Source of the DNA: Cristatella mucedo
Taxonomy: Eukaryota > Bryozoa > Phylactolaemata > Cristatellidae
Reading direction: 5' to 3'
Length of the DNA: 60,000 bases
NCBI GenBank assembly: GCA_009760855.2
Contig: WPIO01000049.1
Location: forward strand, 436,001 to 496,000
The notes below the pieces were generated by a model that worked only from the letters and a program-made list of their open reading frames with translations, did no database searches and was not told the origin of the DNA. The position numbers and the translations under genes were made by a program. How positions within the stretch are numbered: the stretch's first letter is position 1; every line of letters begins with the position of its first letter. Shown here one piece after another: positions 1-14,605 of the stretch.

Positions 1-3000
1 GAAGAGCCCTTTGTTCCAGCAGAACCGAACCGAAGCAGGCCAAGCAGTTGCTAAAAATCGATCAATCTTTAAGAAAACACCGTCGGGCTAGCTGAGCCAG
101 CTTGTGTGAGACATTGGGTGCCTAATGCAACTTGAAGTCGTCCGTGGGTGCCATTTCATTCTGGTCGGAAGGATGTGACACTTCATTCTGGTCCGGAGGA
201 TGTGACTGGTGTCACGGTGTGACACACTACCTGTGTAACCTATGCACTTCTTTATGCCGACTTATGACTGCCGGTGTGGGAGTTTCCCTTGTGACACACG
301 TTCGTTCATTCGGTGGGAGCTTGACTGAATTAGTATATTGTTTCCTGTATGTTGTGTCGATTTCGCATGTACCACCTCGGAGGAATCCGGTTGACCAATC
401 CGTTAGCTGCCGGCAGCAGAAGCAAAGCAGCTTAGGGGTCCTCAGGAATGCAAAAATGCCAGCCTCTTAGTCGCTAGCTCTGGGGAAGCAAGCATCGCTG
501 ACTTGGGTGGGATGGCAAGGCTGCGTGTGGCAGCCGTTTGATCCCAAGAATCCGGGAAGCTGCCTGCTGCTGCTGTTTCTTCTTAGTCTACCAGCACCTT
601 CCAGAGTTCATACCAAGAAAAGATCAGTATCTCCGAAGGCAGACTGCCCACGTAGAGCTGCCGACGTGACACTGCTGCACGAGTCTGTCCCCATTTGCGG
701 TGACTTCCTTCACCAGCTGTATGCGCTGTGTCACAAGTCCATGTACTTGCCAGGCACTTGATTGCCATGGACTTGCATGTCGAGTCGACTCGGCTATCCT
801 AGCCAATCGTACCTCAGTGAAGCCCCTCGGCCCATCGTGTGTCGTCGTTCTGTTCGATGCATAATATTTTTCGTTTGGGCTTTCTTGCTTCTCGAGGTGC
901 TAGTCCCGGGACGTGGGCATCCTACCCAGCCGAAAATGGGCCAACCGTGGCAGCAGTGGACACTGATACGGTGTCTGTTGCCACAAGCAAACGGCCTGCT
1001 GCCTGCCTGCATGATTTCGATTCAAAGTTGCCAAGGTTTGCCAAATGTTTCAACTGGTGTTTGTATGTGTAATCGATTCTGCTCAACTTTAGCGATCAGG
1101 CGATGTTGCAGCCTTACCATGCAAATGTTTATCCATTGTACCAGAAAGGTCCTATGGCAGACGATCGTACGGTAAGGTGCAAGCATCTTTCGGGAAATTC
1201 CAGAGAGGTCTATGGCTTTTGTTGGTCTTCTCACCATGCTGCCTATCTGTGATGGAGGGATATAAGATGGTTTCCTTTTGGTGGGTTATGGTATGCTCTC
1301 GGCAGTTGACCTCAGTCCCCAGACATTTATACCCACGTGCGTTCTAACCACTGTATTGCTTCGTCTGATCCAAGGATCCTACCTGTCCATTGTTCCTATG
1401 CGAATCAACACTTTTCGATGCTTAAATATTGAAGTGGTAAGTGTGAAAGATAACCAAAACCACCATCGCTACCGAATTAGTCGGTACTTGTCTCCTAAGT
1501 GAGTTGGTGTCCTTCTGGCAGCCGATCGCGAATACTGATTGTGAGATGTCATCCTTACTTTTGGGAATCCTAGTCAGGAGTATTCTAATGATGGAATGTG
1601 CTCTTTGGCAGTTCTCAGATGATTACTTACAAATCCTTCTTGCTCGTACTGGTGCACTAGCTTATTCTGCTCTCTCTGTTCCCGGGCAATGATGACTGAG
1701 CCTGCTTTTGCATGTGTCCTGCATGTGGCCGTGTTAGAGGGTGTTAAGGTGGGATAGGCAATTCAAGCTGGATACCTAAGCCATCCTGCTACAGCTGCTC
1801 TTGCCGTGCACTTGGGTTATTATGAAAACATCATAATGTCAGAAGCCATTAAAAACAACATCGCGGCTGCATTTAATGCTCAATTAGCTTCGAGTTACCG
1901 ACTGGTACTTTTCCTTGTACGGTAGATGCTGACTGCTTGCTAGTGCTAATTGTCTGAGTGTCGGATGCTGGCATGGCAGTTGCCATGTTCGGCTCAGTAT
2001 TGTGTGATTAATCTCACTCATTCTTGTGGTCGCATCCCTCTGTATGCTTTGAACATGGCCTACATTTGACAGTGTTTCTTATTCAGATCTGTGCATTTGG
2101 TTCCCTTGCTAGTTTGGCTGCCGATCTAGTTTCTGTCGTTTTCCAAGTTGTTGTCAGTACGCACTACCAGCGTTTACCACCTGTGCCGACCATCCGTGTG
2201 TGCTTCCTCTTCCGTGGAGGCCGATTATCAGATGTGTTACTGACTGCTTAAGCTATTGTAGGGCCGCTTTCACAAATGTATGGTCAATACTAATAACGAA
2301 CAACGATATAAACACGGTAATATTTTTGGTGGCAACTGAATCAATGCCGATCATCATAGGCATAGGGAAGGAGAGCCAATGGCCTCCAGCCAGCTCTCTT
2401 TGGACCGACACAAGACACCGAGTGGCTCCTGCTGTAGACGGCTTGCACGTTCACCCTTCGTATGGTTGTCTGGCTATTGCTAGATAAAGGTCTGTCGCCA
2501 TCCCTACCTGCAGCCTAATCGTGGCTGCTTCCTTGGTTGTAAAGTGTTAGCTGCCCTAGTGCCAACTAGAATCTGCTGTCTTTGTTTCAACTGGAATGGC
2601 ATCGGTAGCCACTGAAAGTGTCGTTATTTGGGCATGTCCACTTTCACTATGCTGCTGCTGAATATAACTTTCCTACACCTATGTGCACAGACCTGTTAGT
2701 TTAAGAAATAGTGCTCTAGTCGTGATTGTGAACTCCTAAGGTTCCATGGAACTTGCTACTTGAAGCTTGAGTGGCCACTTTGGTGTCAATGTGATGCAGT
2801 TATTCTCAGCCACGTGGTAGGAGAATCTACCAGCTTGCTGTCAAGAAGCATTCCTACAGCCCCCTGTCTGCCATAGGTAATCTCGTTACCCTGTAGGTTA
2901 GCATTAATGCCATTTTGATTGGACGATTGATTGCTTGTTAGATTCTTTAGTTACACATGTAGGCATAGCCTGGCGTTATAGTGTGAGAGGAGGCCGTTGC

Positions 3001-3862
3001 TGCAGACGGGCTGAAAGATTGTACTGACTCTTAAAATTAGCAAAAGTGCAAGAAAAATGTCACAGAGAGAGCAAGGGTGTTTTCAGTGGAATGACCATGC
3101 CTCCAGAAATAGGTCAATGTCCGGTTACAAGGTAATTTGTTATTTAGCCGAAAATTCACTATGACCAAGATCAACCAAGCTCTGGAGGTGATTCAAGAAG
3201 GATAGCTCATGATCCTATGGATTCGAATGTTTTCTCTCTGACCTGAGCCCCGTCCATGTCGTGAGATAGCCAGGTCTCACTTAGCCAGTAGCTCTTGTGG
3301 GCGGACTGCCCTTGGTCAATTGCTGTTTCTCATCTGGCCAGATCCTCTCGATCAATTTCATGTCTATGAAATCAAATTCGATCACGAGTTTTTTCGGAGG
3401 CTTACTCTGCACTGTGCAGCAAGAGAACGATCAGCTTTGCATTTCTGATTACTAATAATTATTTAATAGCGTGTTTACATATTCAAACTTCATTGCATGT
3501 GCCCATTGATTCCAGCCTTTTATGCCCGGGCCCTTAGCAAAGCCAAGCTAAACGGGAGCAGCTGTAGGAAAAGAGGACAGAGCTGGTCGGCCGATGCTTC
3601 CACGGCAGCCGAAGCGTTAAGCAGCTTCAGCATTTCTTTTTCTTCTTAGACGTGTGGATGAAAGTTAGGCCTGCGCTGCATGCTGTCACCAGTTGTGCAT
3701 GCTCGACATAAATTTCTTTGCTGTTACATCTACGCTTAAAATGGCCTCGTGCTTATGCCGCTGTTTCTCATTTGCTGAGAGAATGGTCGAGCGCGGGTGT
3801 AATTGTTCTAGGGGTTTGCTGACGCACAGCCGCACAGCATGTCATTTTTGACGTAATTGTAG
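1..3862. other. No recognised gene; 5' flank or intron of LRCH
   Basis: No protein family, LRR exon or transposon is recognisable in this stretch on either strand. It must contain or precede the intron before the first visible LRCH exon. A 27-bp unit (ttcattctggtc...) is tandemly duplicated at about 155-208. Short reading frames here look random. Confidence 0.6.
155..208. repeat. 27-bp tandem duplication
   Basis: Two imperfect copies of a unit starting ttcattctggtc and ending ggatgtgac are offset by 27 bp. A small gtgtcac/gtgacac inverted repeat follows. Confidence 0.7.
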
Positions 3863-4007
3863 ACCTCTCCAAAAACAGGTTGGCAGATCTTCCGTCCGAG
3901 GTCTGCGCCTACACCTCGTTGGAAGTGCTCAGCTGTTACCACAATTGCATCAGAGGCATCCCAGCCGGTGTGTCATTGCTCCATCGGCTGACCTGCCTCG
4001 ACCTTGG
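3863..4007 (+). CDS. LRCH: LRCH exon a (leucine-rich repeats)
   Basis: The acceptor is the AG at 3861-3862 and the donor is GT at 4008. The exon starts with two bases of a split codon (phase 1) and reads DLSKNRLADLPSEVC, then YHNCIRGIP, which is two leucine-rich repeats closely matching the LRCH pattern. It ends mid-codon, and the next exon completes a Gly. Confidence 0.9.
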
Positions 4008-4036
4008 GTATGCTTATCTCTGTCTGTCTGTCTGTC

Positions 4037-4092
<56 letters not shown>

Positions 4093-4105
4093 ATATAATA
4101 TAATA

Positions 4106-4150
<45 letters not shown>

Positions 4151-7100
4151 ATATTATGCCGAGCAGAGTGATTGTGAGATATATATATATATATATATAT
4201 CTCACAATCACTCTGCTCGGCTTGGCTATTGCTGCTGGGAGCCACCTTTAGGTGCTTCACCCCTTCACTGTGCTGAGTTCTTTTTGCTCACACACTTGCA
4301 GTCGGAATCAACTAAGCATCTTGCCTGCACAGCTTTGTCAGCTGCAGTCGTTAGAGATCTTGCTCGTGGCCAACAACCGACTGGTCTCACTTCCCGAAGA
4401 AATTGGACAGATGGGTCGTCTCGTTCAGCTGGTGAGGCTCTCAGTCTAGCTGCCATAGAGCATGCACCGCTTACTTGCAAGGCCTCCTGCCTGCTTTTTT
4501 CTGCTATACCAATTAATGTGTATGTTTGATGGAAGGAAATCGGATGGTGTGACTATGGCTTCTACTCGGCTGCTGTTAGTCAGCACGATTAACCCAGGCT
4601 GTCGAAGCATCTAGCTTTACAAGCAGTGCATCCACAAATCTATTGATTGGGGCTCAGATTACACTGGCTTAATGGTACTGCTGGTACTAATAATAATGCA
4701 TTTGTACAGTACCCTCAGAGAACTTAATACACTGTAAAGGAAGCATGACCATGTCGTGAGTGTCGTGAGACACGTGCATACTATGGTTAGTGGTCACATG
4801 TACTGTGTCGACATGCATAATATGGTGGTAACATGCACAGTGTCAGCACGAATAAGGACACGAAGGACAAATCACTAGGACCCGGCAAATGCTGTTAGGA
4901 ACATACGTTTTTTAGCTTCTTATAAATGTCTTAAGAGTCATGGGATGTCGTTACATCAGTCGGCAGTGAGCTCAAGGATTTCAGATTATGCGAACTGCGG
5001 GCACCGTCTTCAAAGATGTGAGGTTGGCTTGAGGCACTGCTAAACGATTTGAGTCTGAAGAGTTGGTGGTACATTGCCTTGCCTGGTTGGGGACTAGTTT
5101 TGATATGGAGCCAGAAAATGAAAGGACCTAAAAGTGAGTGAAAAAGTCTTAAAGTCGATGCTCCGTCGTAGCAACACTAATGTAGTCGTAGCAACGCTTG
5201 CCAGCGTTGCAACACTGACCGGTGTAGCAGCACTGACTGTTGTTGGGGTCGAAGCACTGACCAGCGTCGTAGTCATCTCGCTGCCCGGCACTAATGCCGT
5301 TGTGGGTGCCGACCCCCACTGTCTCTGTGACCTCCACCTCTGCTGTCTTCTATCGGACGTCCTTCGTCGTCTGACAGGCACCCATTTCGTAGGCCGCCAC
5401 CATCTCGTATACCGCCTCGTGTACGGGTGCCTCATGCGCCACCTTGTGGATAGCCGTTTCGCAGACTTTTCGCAGCCTTCTCTTCCACCGCTTTGTGGAC
5501 CGCTTGCCTAACGAACGGACACGTCACAGGCCACTGCCATGCACGCCACCGCAGGTGACTCCTCCTCCACCGTCGCCACCACTTGTTGCCACTCTGGCAC
5601 CGTCCTGGCAGGTACTTGTGGCACAGGCAGGATAGGCAGAAAAGATCATCTCATTACCAGAGCTTGTATCAAAGCTCTTACAGACGAAGCCAGAATCCAC
5701 CGCATGTGTGTAGCACAAATCAGGCACAGAGACAGAAGGAGGAGGAATCTTCCTGACAAGAGCAGCAATGTCCTGCAGCAGGAGTTGTGCCGGTTTACGT
5801 AGAACTACCTCTGCCTTGATCATGGAATACCCCTTACCGGAAGTATGCTTATGACCATTGCCTCTCGTCGGGTCTCCTGAAATGTTTTCTCCTGGCACAT
5901 CCTATCAGCAATTGCAGCGTAGTCTGCATATGTCTGCTCCCCCTATGCTGGCGGAGCTCTCGTGCCAGATCCTGCCGTGTTCCATGCCGTGTGTTTTCCG
6001 AACCGCATCCTCATCACCACTGTTAGATTTGTGGAAGCAGTCTCACATAGCAAAATATAGTATCGACAATACGGCAGGCAGTGTATTAGCAATTGCATGA
6101 AGCAAAGCAAGAGCTCAAGACCATCATGGCTGATTCGGGTCGTGGAGAATCTCAAAGTGTATTATTGGGTCCGCTGTTCTTTGTCGACTTCTGCCGACGT
6201 CGTACACTCACTCCCACGGTACAGCAGACCCAACAGAAAGTGAGGATTTTTCGAGCCATCAATACGTATCGATATTGATATAAAATAGATATTATCTTTG
6301 GCATGAGAAAGGCAGGTCCGGAATAAAGGTCGAACCTCTTTTCAAGCCATACAGTGTGCTGATATGCTTGAGTCGCGAACTGGCAAAGGTGTAAATGACC
6401 GAATTACTAGGCATTAAAACACCTAATGCCTGCCAGCAGGTTTGTCACCATTAAGAGAATCACAGCTCATCGTTTGTCTTGTGAGAGGTGCATGGGACTG
6501 GAATGGGCCGAATGGTCATTATTTAGTAGATCATTAGCTACAGATGGTGACAATATGCCTTGCCGAGTGACCAATTACTTAGGCCCTCCTGCTGGAGCTT
6601 TCTACTCAGGGCAGCTGTAGCAGAGATTTGTCGCCTAGACATCCTTGGGTGCCCAGACTGTAATGATAAAAACTACCCCAGAGATCCTGGCAGCTGCTTC
6701 CACCGTCAATCCAGCTAGTTCTACATTGCTGTGCCTCATGCTCGGTACCTATTGCTCTCTGGCACCATACGTGCGATCTAGGACTGAGTGTGAGATGAGA
6801 CTGATACTTTTCTGCTTGTACCCACAAGCTGAGTGGCTTCCTAATTAGTCCCTGATTTCTGAGGCCAAATATATGGATAGCTTCAGATGAGCTGCATGAA
6901 GGAAGGCCAATGGGCTAATGTAGCTCAGAGCTGCGTGTTTGTTTGGCCCAGTTCTGCACGTTATAACTAGCAAATTGATGTGCTTCCTTTTCAGCATCTA
7001 TAAAGTGCCCAGACAGAGATCTAGCTCTCTTAGGGTACTGGATAAATGTTGTATTAATATCATTATTATCCTTATCATCCATACACCCTGTGTTGGTGTA

Positions 7101-8184
7101 CAGGCCTAGCCTTTAACGGTCAAGATATATCATACGCGAGAGCTTTGCCAGTGCTGATTGGGTGATTGTAATGCTCAGTCGTACACCTCGTCATTGAGGT
7201 ACTGCTTCGAGATCATTAAGTAGGTAACTCATGCTTTACTTGTGGCCTGTTCTGTTCCTCATCCTTTGAAAGTGAGGCCTCGGGTTAAGGCTGTGCTTTT
7301 CTTATTGCAGGATGCCAGCTGGAACGAGATAAGCCAGCTGCCTATCCAGATTTGCGACCTCGGCAACTTACGGTGTCTGAACATAAGAAAGAACCTTCTA
7401 GTCGAGTTGCCTGCCGGTAAGCAAGCAGCACAGTATCTAGCTAGCACCGGAAACACGTGGCAGCTGACTTGCACGAAGCCTTTGAGCTTAAGTAACACTG
7501 GGAAGGAGAGAGGCAGAGAGTGACAAAGGCAAACTTCGACATTTGCCATTGGTTGATATACAGACGTTGAGTTCTGCGTGCTTAACTAACGATTTGGGCA
7601 CCAAGTGCTTCCAGCATGCCTCGGCTGCGCCCGGTGATGGCGGAACTCTGAATCTCAAGGCTTGCTGCCGAAGCGTTTATGCGCATACGCTGTAGGACAC
7701 ACGAGCAGGCTTTCTCAGCACGGTCTGAATAAAAGTGAAGCTCAATGTGGCACTGAATGACCATTGACGTAGTCGCACAGTATAAATAGAGAACAGGGGG
7801 CGGACCAAAACGTGTAGCCCAGCAAGAGGGCACTCGCAATGCTCCTGTTGTTCGTTCATTGGAGCTGAAAGCCGTCTGCTGACATTGATCTACATAGGGC
7901 TCAAGCGTTAGCCCATGGGCCCGAATCCAATGGAGCCTTGACCGAGTACTGCCTGCTTATGATTGCAGCCTGCCCAAAAGTGCCACTATCCACCAGCCTC
8001 AGGCTTAAGCTACTGTATATGCAAGGGCTACCAGTGTGATTATTACTGTGATTAAAGGAGACAGTAGTCTCTTTTGCTCTCTCTCTCTCTTTCTCTCTTC
8101 TTTCTCGTTCTGTCTTCTTTCTTTCTCTCTCTCTCTTTTTCTTATCTCCCAATCTCTCTGTGTCTCTCTCTGTGTCTCTCTGTC

Positions 8185-8223
<39 letters not shown>

Positions 8224-11200
8224 CCCTCTCTCTCTCTCTCCAGCCGGTCAAGTTTTCAGTAACACTAGGCCTGAGCTATGTGGCCCAGTGCCGATCTGGA
8301 GTGGTGGAAGCTTATTGTGGACACTTTAGCACTAATCAAACCAACTGCCGACAAGGGCAGCTTACTCACTCTCTATCTATACCCAACTAGTCACTATTAT
8401 TGAGTATTTTGTGTGTCGTGTTTGTAAGTGTGCTATTATTTAAGTAGTTTGTGATCATTGAAGCAAGTGGACACGTACGGATGAGTTAACCATATATGGG
8501 AGATCCCCATAAGTCCTTGTTAGTAGCACCACTTTTGGCCAGCTCCCTGTTTAGTGGGCATACACAAATTTCACTGTAATGTACTGTATCAGAGACATGC
8601 CTCATAGCAGTAGGCAGTGGTCGATTTTTATCAAAAAATAGCAGACACGTTGTGTAGCATTTGAGCTAGCACTTTACTATGGCTCTCTTTCCGAAATCAG
8701 TAATTTACCATTATTTATGCATTAGAAGTTTATGTCTGTCGAGCAGTGAATGATTTAAGCCTTTTTAAAATTCTTTATCAGAGCTTGTCAATCCATTGGT
8801 TCAGTTAACTGCTTGAGAATCACTCGCATTGACCAACAAATGTAAAGAATGGATAGAAGTGACTTGAGCATCATTGGTGGCCACGATCTCGAGTTGATCA
8901 ATACATATTACAGGACTATTGAAATCAGTAAATGCCTGCTGGAACAGTGTTTGTATAATAAGGGATGGTGCTTTCTTACGCTGACCCACAAGGCCTGCCA
9001 TGGCTTGGCTTCTTCATACCTAGCTGAACTGGTGCACCAGTTTCAGCCTCCTCGTACCCTCTGGTCCTCTAAGGGCAATAGATTAGCTGTTCCTTTCCTC
9101 TGCTAAAAGACCGTTGGTGTCAGAAGCTTTTGCACTGAATGTCCTAGACTGTGGAACTCACTTCCACAATTCTTACGCAATGGCATCTTCTCTCCTGCTG
9201 CCGACTATGGCACATCCTTAACAGCCGCCCTAAACTTCTACTTCCATGCTACTCACTACCTCGACTGCTCTCCTTACTCAGCTATGCTTCTCACTTGCTC
9301 TTTGTTGCGTGAGAGGAAGTCTTTTGGCTACCGCATGCGTACCGAAAGAAGCTTAGGCTGCGAGTGGGCTATACAAAACACTCCTGTGCAACGCCCACAT
9401 AGTCTTTGTGGCTTTGTGGAGTTACAGCCAGAGATGCTTCAAAGTCCCTGGGTCTTTAACTATGCTAAGATGCGTGCACTTTTCGAACCATGCCGTGGGT
9501 TCTAGTCCTGCAGCAGGTAATTTAATATTGCCCACTGCAAGTAGGAGTGATAGGCCCTATTTCTGTTCTGCCTGCTGTATAAATTAGGCTAGTAAGTGAG
9601 ATCTGCTGAAAGGAGTTTTATGGAACCTATAAAGCAGTTGAGTCGGGTGCTGCTAGGAAGTCATGGATTATTTTTGTTCGATGAAAAGCCTCGTTGAATG
9701 ATTGGTGTGTGTCCACATCTTCTCAAAAAGCACAGAAAAAGTAATAAGATATGTACGATGAATGATGCCATCATGCCAGAGCTGCCAAAAAACGTTCACT
9801 TATATAAACACGTGCTCACTTTACTCAGTGTGGATACTCCCTGCAGCTAAGCCATACAGCTTCCAGCCATAAATGCATCTTCGTGTCCTTGCACTGCGAC
9901 TGGTAGCAAAGCAATCCAAGTTGCGTTCCGTCAGATGTTGGCAAGGGATATGCATCGAGTGTGAAGCTGTATTGTACTTCTGATCGAGGATGCCTTTTAG
10001 CATGGGGAAGACGCTTTGCGATTTTTAGGATTTGTAGGCTACGTGAAGGTGTAGCAGATGTGGAAAGGCTATGTGCGTTGCTGTGTTGACTGAGCATGGC
10101 GACCGCCTGTACTGTGTAGCAGGAGTGCAGGCTGCTGACCTCACACTTTGCACAGTACAGGATTTCGCACACTACTGCCTTCTTGAGATCTGCCGGCTGA
10201 GCTCTACTAAGCTGTCCAGCCTAGCCTATCTGCTATGCCCTCGACGACACGGACCATTTATCACACAACCCTTTGGACCTTGTGGATGCTTTTTCTTTTG
10301 CGTTGTACTTCCATAACCTGGTCTTCACAGTACTCTAGCGACTTTTGATATTCCTAATACGTTTGGGCTGAATGCCTCTAGAGGCCAGGCAAATACCGTC
10401 CGCTGTTTAGTCGACAAGTAGTCGTCAAAACGTCAAGCGCACGGGTTTATCTGTAGCAGGTGAGCTTTGTCATTTTTTTCCATATTGCTTCTCGAAGGAC
10501 ATTGCAGCTCCATTTTTATTCATTGGGCCAAATCGTTTATTCAGTTTGCAGGCAGCTTTGTTTAATCTGTGGTAGAGTGTAAGTAGAAGCTCTTATTTTC
10601 TGTTTGTTTTTGATTGTTTTTGAGAGCTCTTGGTTGCTGCTTGCTAGAGTGGTGTGTCTGCCATGGAGTTCACTGTTGGTCTGTGCAGTCATATGTTGTG
10701 TGCTTTTGTTCCTTCTCTCGGTTTCATTTTTTGTTTGTGCAGCAATTTTACAGCTGCTTGAAACTTGCCATGCTGCTGAGCATGATTGTGGTCGTGTTTT
10801 CATCTGGGTAAAATTAAGCACTTCTCTGTATCCTCGGTTTTAGCCAAGAGGTAAGCTGCTAGCACATACGACCTAGGTCACGGGTTCGAGTCCTGCCGAA
10901 GTCGATCCGCTATTACCTGCTGCAAGCAGACGATAGTCTCTAAGGCTCTATTGCTGCTATATACTTGGGTTTTTGAATCCGCTGCCCTTTACCTTTTTCT
11001 TCCTTTGTAGCCCAAAAGTGCATTTTAGTAGTGATGCCTCTTTTTACGACCTCGGCCTCGAGGTCGTGGATTCGCATCCTGTGGTGTGCGATCCTCTATC
11101 TTCGCTGCTAGCAGTGGCGATAGCCGTAAAGGCTCTTATGTCGCTGTACAAAGAGGCTGTTGAATCAGCTAGTATTCTCTCTCTCACTAAGTTGGTCAAA

Positions 11201-14200
11201 AGGTAAATCTCGGTTTATTCTTGTTATCAACTTATGCAATCTTAATGTAGGCCTCACTAGATGGAAGTCACTACTGAGTTCCTAGCCGGCACCGACCAAT
11301 AGGAAGAGACCCTAGCGATTTGCCAAGTAAATACGAATGATTACAAGCACTCAAAACTGATATTGACAGTTAGAGTGAAAATTGAAATGCAAATTAGTAT
11401 CATTTCAGGTGCATCTATGGATCTCGTTAGAGGAAGTGACTGCTGATTTGCCAGTCGGCGCTGATTAATGGGAAGAGAGCGAGCCGTGAATAGAAATGTT
11501 AACATAAAATGCATTCTCACATTTGAAAATTAAATTTCTTTGGAAAAAGACCAAAATTAGGACATTCCCAAAAATGTGGAGCTATCAAACTTTGATGGTA
11601 ACTAGTCCGAAAATTAACAGGGTCAATACAAAGGGCTATTATGCATGCATACTGTCACAGGCAAAGGAAAAGCCACTCAGTGATGCACTGTCAATGCCGA
11701 CGAGGATCGTTCTTGCAAAGCTCAGCGAGTGCGACACTATAAACAAACTGGACAATAGCAAGAGACTGGAGAAAGTTCTACAATTTTGATGCGAAAAGAT
11801 TTTGCTGTATCGGGAAAGAATTGCAAGATTGCCCTCAGCAAGGTGGCAGGCTTGCCGGCTAGGTCAGCAAACACTCATCTTTGCCTTCTAAAGCCAATTT
11901 GGCGTTTTCCTCGATTTTCCATGGGTGTGGTATAGTTTTGTATATTTCTCTCATGTGTATTCTAGTTTTTTTTTACATATTTTCCCATGCTCCTCAGTCA
12001 GCTAATGTGCCATTTTTTGTTCATAGAGCCAGCTCACTTCCTGCTATTGGCAGTGCCCATAGCAGGCTGCTAAACGTGGTTGCCAGTGGCCCTTTATATT
12101 TACCAATAGATAAACACGTTTTGAGATATCATTTCTGCCTAGATTTTCCCCCAAGACTTCAGCACTAAACCCTAAAACCAAAACCCTAAACCAAAACCTC
12201 AAAGTCAAAAAGCAAAATCTAGATACTAGGTTTGTAAACCCAAAAACTCTCAACCCCTAAGCCAAAAAAGATATGTCGAAACGTGTTTGTATAACATAAC
12301 TATAAATATGCGCTTGTGACCGCATTTAACAGCTTGCTGTGGGCACTGTGCCCATAGAAGGAAATGAACTGGCTCTATGAACAAACGATGCCGTATTAGC
12401 TGGCTCAGTGATGTCACTTCACCGACTGGTGCTGTGGATCAGCGATTGCAGGTACTTACATAATGCAATGCGTATCTCTGGTTTGTGTGGCCGCCGTGCT
12501 CTGCAATTTGTTCTCGTGAATCTGGTGAGCCTTTAGTGAATGCATACTCTGTGTGTAAGGTTAGGTCCCCATGGCAGAGGCTCGTGACAGCTAGGTTCTG
12601 CAGTTTCAGGACAAGAGTTGTATGACTATGATTGTAGCAGACAGATGATGCCACAGTGTGGGTACCCACTAACTGCTCGAGATGGCACCTGCATATTGCA
12701 CGATGTGTAGGCAATGTTTGAGCAAAAATAACTGTATTTGCGTAGTTTAGGTTACGTGGCACTACATCGTTCAATCCCACGCGTGGAAGTTTTATTTCCT
12801 CGCGTCATAGTATCGATGCCGCGTTGAAGCCCTCATGGGACCGTACTGTATTGTTGCAGAGTTGTGCAAGTTAAACTTAAGAACTCTTGACCTGAGTTCC
12901 AACAAGATACAGAAAATTCCTCTTGAGTGTCGGCACATGAAATCTCTAGAGGAACTGCAGCTGGACAACAACCCTCTTATATGCCCACCTGCACATGTAA
13001 GTACGGTGCTCTGGTGTCACTGGCTGCCTTGGCTTGCCGGCCCGAGAGCGGTCGTTCGTTAGGCTTGTCTTTGAAAGTTGCCAGACGCTCTGTCAGAGCA
13101 CTCTTGCTCCTCTGTGAGCAGGCAGGCTGCAAAGCTAGCGAGGCCGTGACGTCGCTAAGCATTCGTTAAGCAGAGATAGACTTTTCTGGAAGACTCAACC
13201 ACGGTGAACTCTCTCGAACCAGCCGATCTTAGTGCGCCACTGCCGCCCAGCTTGAGGGGAGAAATGCAGCCCAATGTCTTTGCCCCTCGCCATCGGCCCC
13301 TGGAACCGAAGCTGCACCGAATGTGCCTCAAATTTAGCCTCCACTCTAGTTGCAGTTATTGGCGTCTACTTGCGCAAATGTCAGAATTCCATTTTCCTTA
13401 TGACCTTTTCATCCTAATCACAGTGTGCATTGAAAGGCCAAATGGCATCGTGCGAACGCTGTCATTTGTATTAGGTCGACGTGCCGAGGCACGTTTTCTG
13501 CTCTGTTCTGCTGGAAGCAGAAGATATTTCCATTAGCCGAGTCGCAGACATGCACGATGTAGTATGCAAAGCTTCTCTGCTATTTAGGCCTTGCACAAAA
13601 TTTGAGTGCCCCCAGGTTGAATTTGAATGGAGCCCACACAAGGACCCGTACCTCCCTCTCTTTCTTTTTACGGGGCTCCCAGTTTAAGCTAATACAGTGA
13701 AAGGTTTCTTTGATTCAACCAATGATCAGAGGATCACGGAGCTACTGCTACTACTAATCTCGATGTGTAGGTGGTGAGCTGCTGGCTCACTTTGCAGGTT
13801 TCTTTTGGTTAACCAACCTGTTGGCGCGGCTCAAACCGGAAGTTTTCGAACTAGCGAATGACCAGTATTAGGGTGACAATTTGTCACCATAGTACATATA
13901 GCTATGCTCTACACTATCACCATGCTGTTGACAGTCGGTGCTTATAGCAGTCTGTTCAGGTCATGTCATGTGTCTCCGTCTGTAACTCTACAAAGTCATG
14001 AAGACCATGTGGATGTTACGCAGGAGAGTTTTGTATAGCGCACTCGCAGCCTAAGCTGCTTTCGGTACACATTCGGTAGCCAACAGACTTCGTCTCACGC
14101 AACAAAGAGAAAGTGAGAAGCATAGCAGAGTCAGGAGAGCAGTTGAGGTAGTGAGTAGCATGGAAGTAGCAGCTCAGGACTGCTGAAAAGGATGAGGTCC

Positions 14201-14564
14201 ACCTGTCTTCCAGCACTTCCCTGTAAAGAGGGGCGGGGCAAACTAATGCCTTGGATTGCATGTAAGGGGCATGGCATGCTCTGCTGAGCCAGTTCGCTTC
14301 GGTAAGGGAAAGTCGGGCTTAGATAGTTAATCACCTCGGCGGCCATTATCATCGAAGATTAATGGATTGGTGTAAGCTGTGCAAACGGTCTGTTCACAAT
14401 GGCAGCCTGTCGATGATACTGCTGTTCAGCCAATCCACGTGGGGCAGTAGTGAAAGGTATTTGTCAGAACTTGAGCTTGATAGCCACCCGTGGTTCTGCC
14501 TTCAAGCAGAAAGGAAGACAGTTTCCACGGGTAAGCTGTGAAATGCGGAATTATATATCTGCGC

Positions 14565-14605
<41 letters not shown>

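Noticed and set aside
132-470. 112-codon + strand frame at the window start
   Set aside because: It has a Cys/Trp pattern from a 27-bp tandem duplication and no family resemblance.
8160-8390. Cys/Leu/Ser-rich frames that look like signal peptides or small secreted proteins
   Set aside because: They are translations of CT/CTGT repeats. The same applies to frames at 52.5-52.9, 54.0-54.25 and 59.6-59.9 kb.
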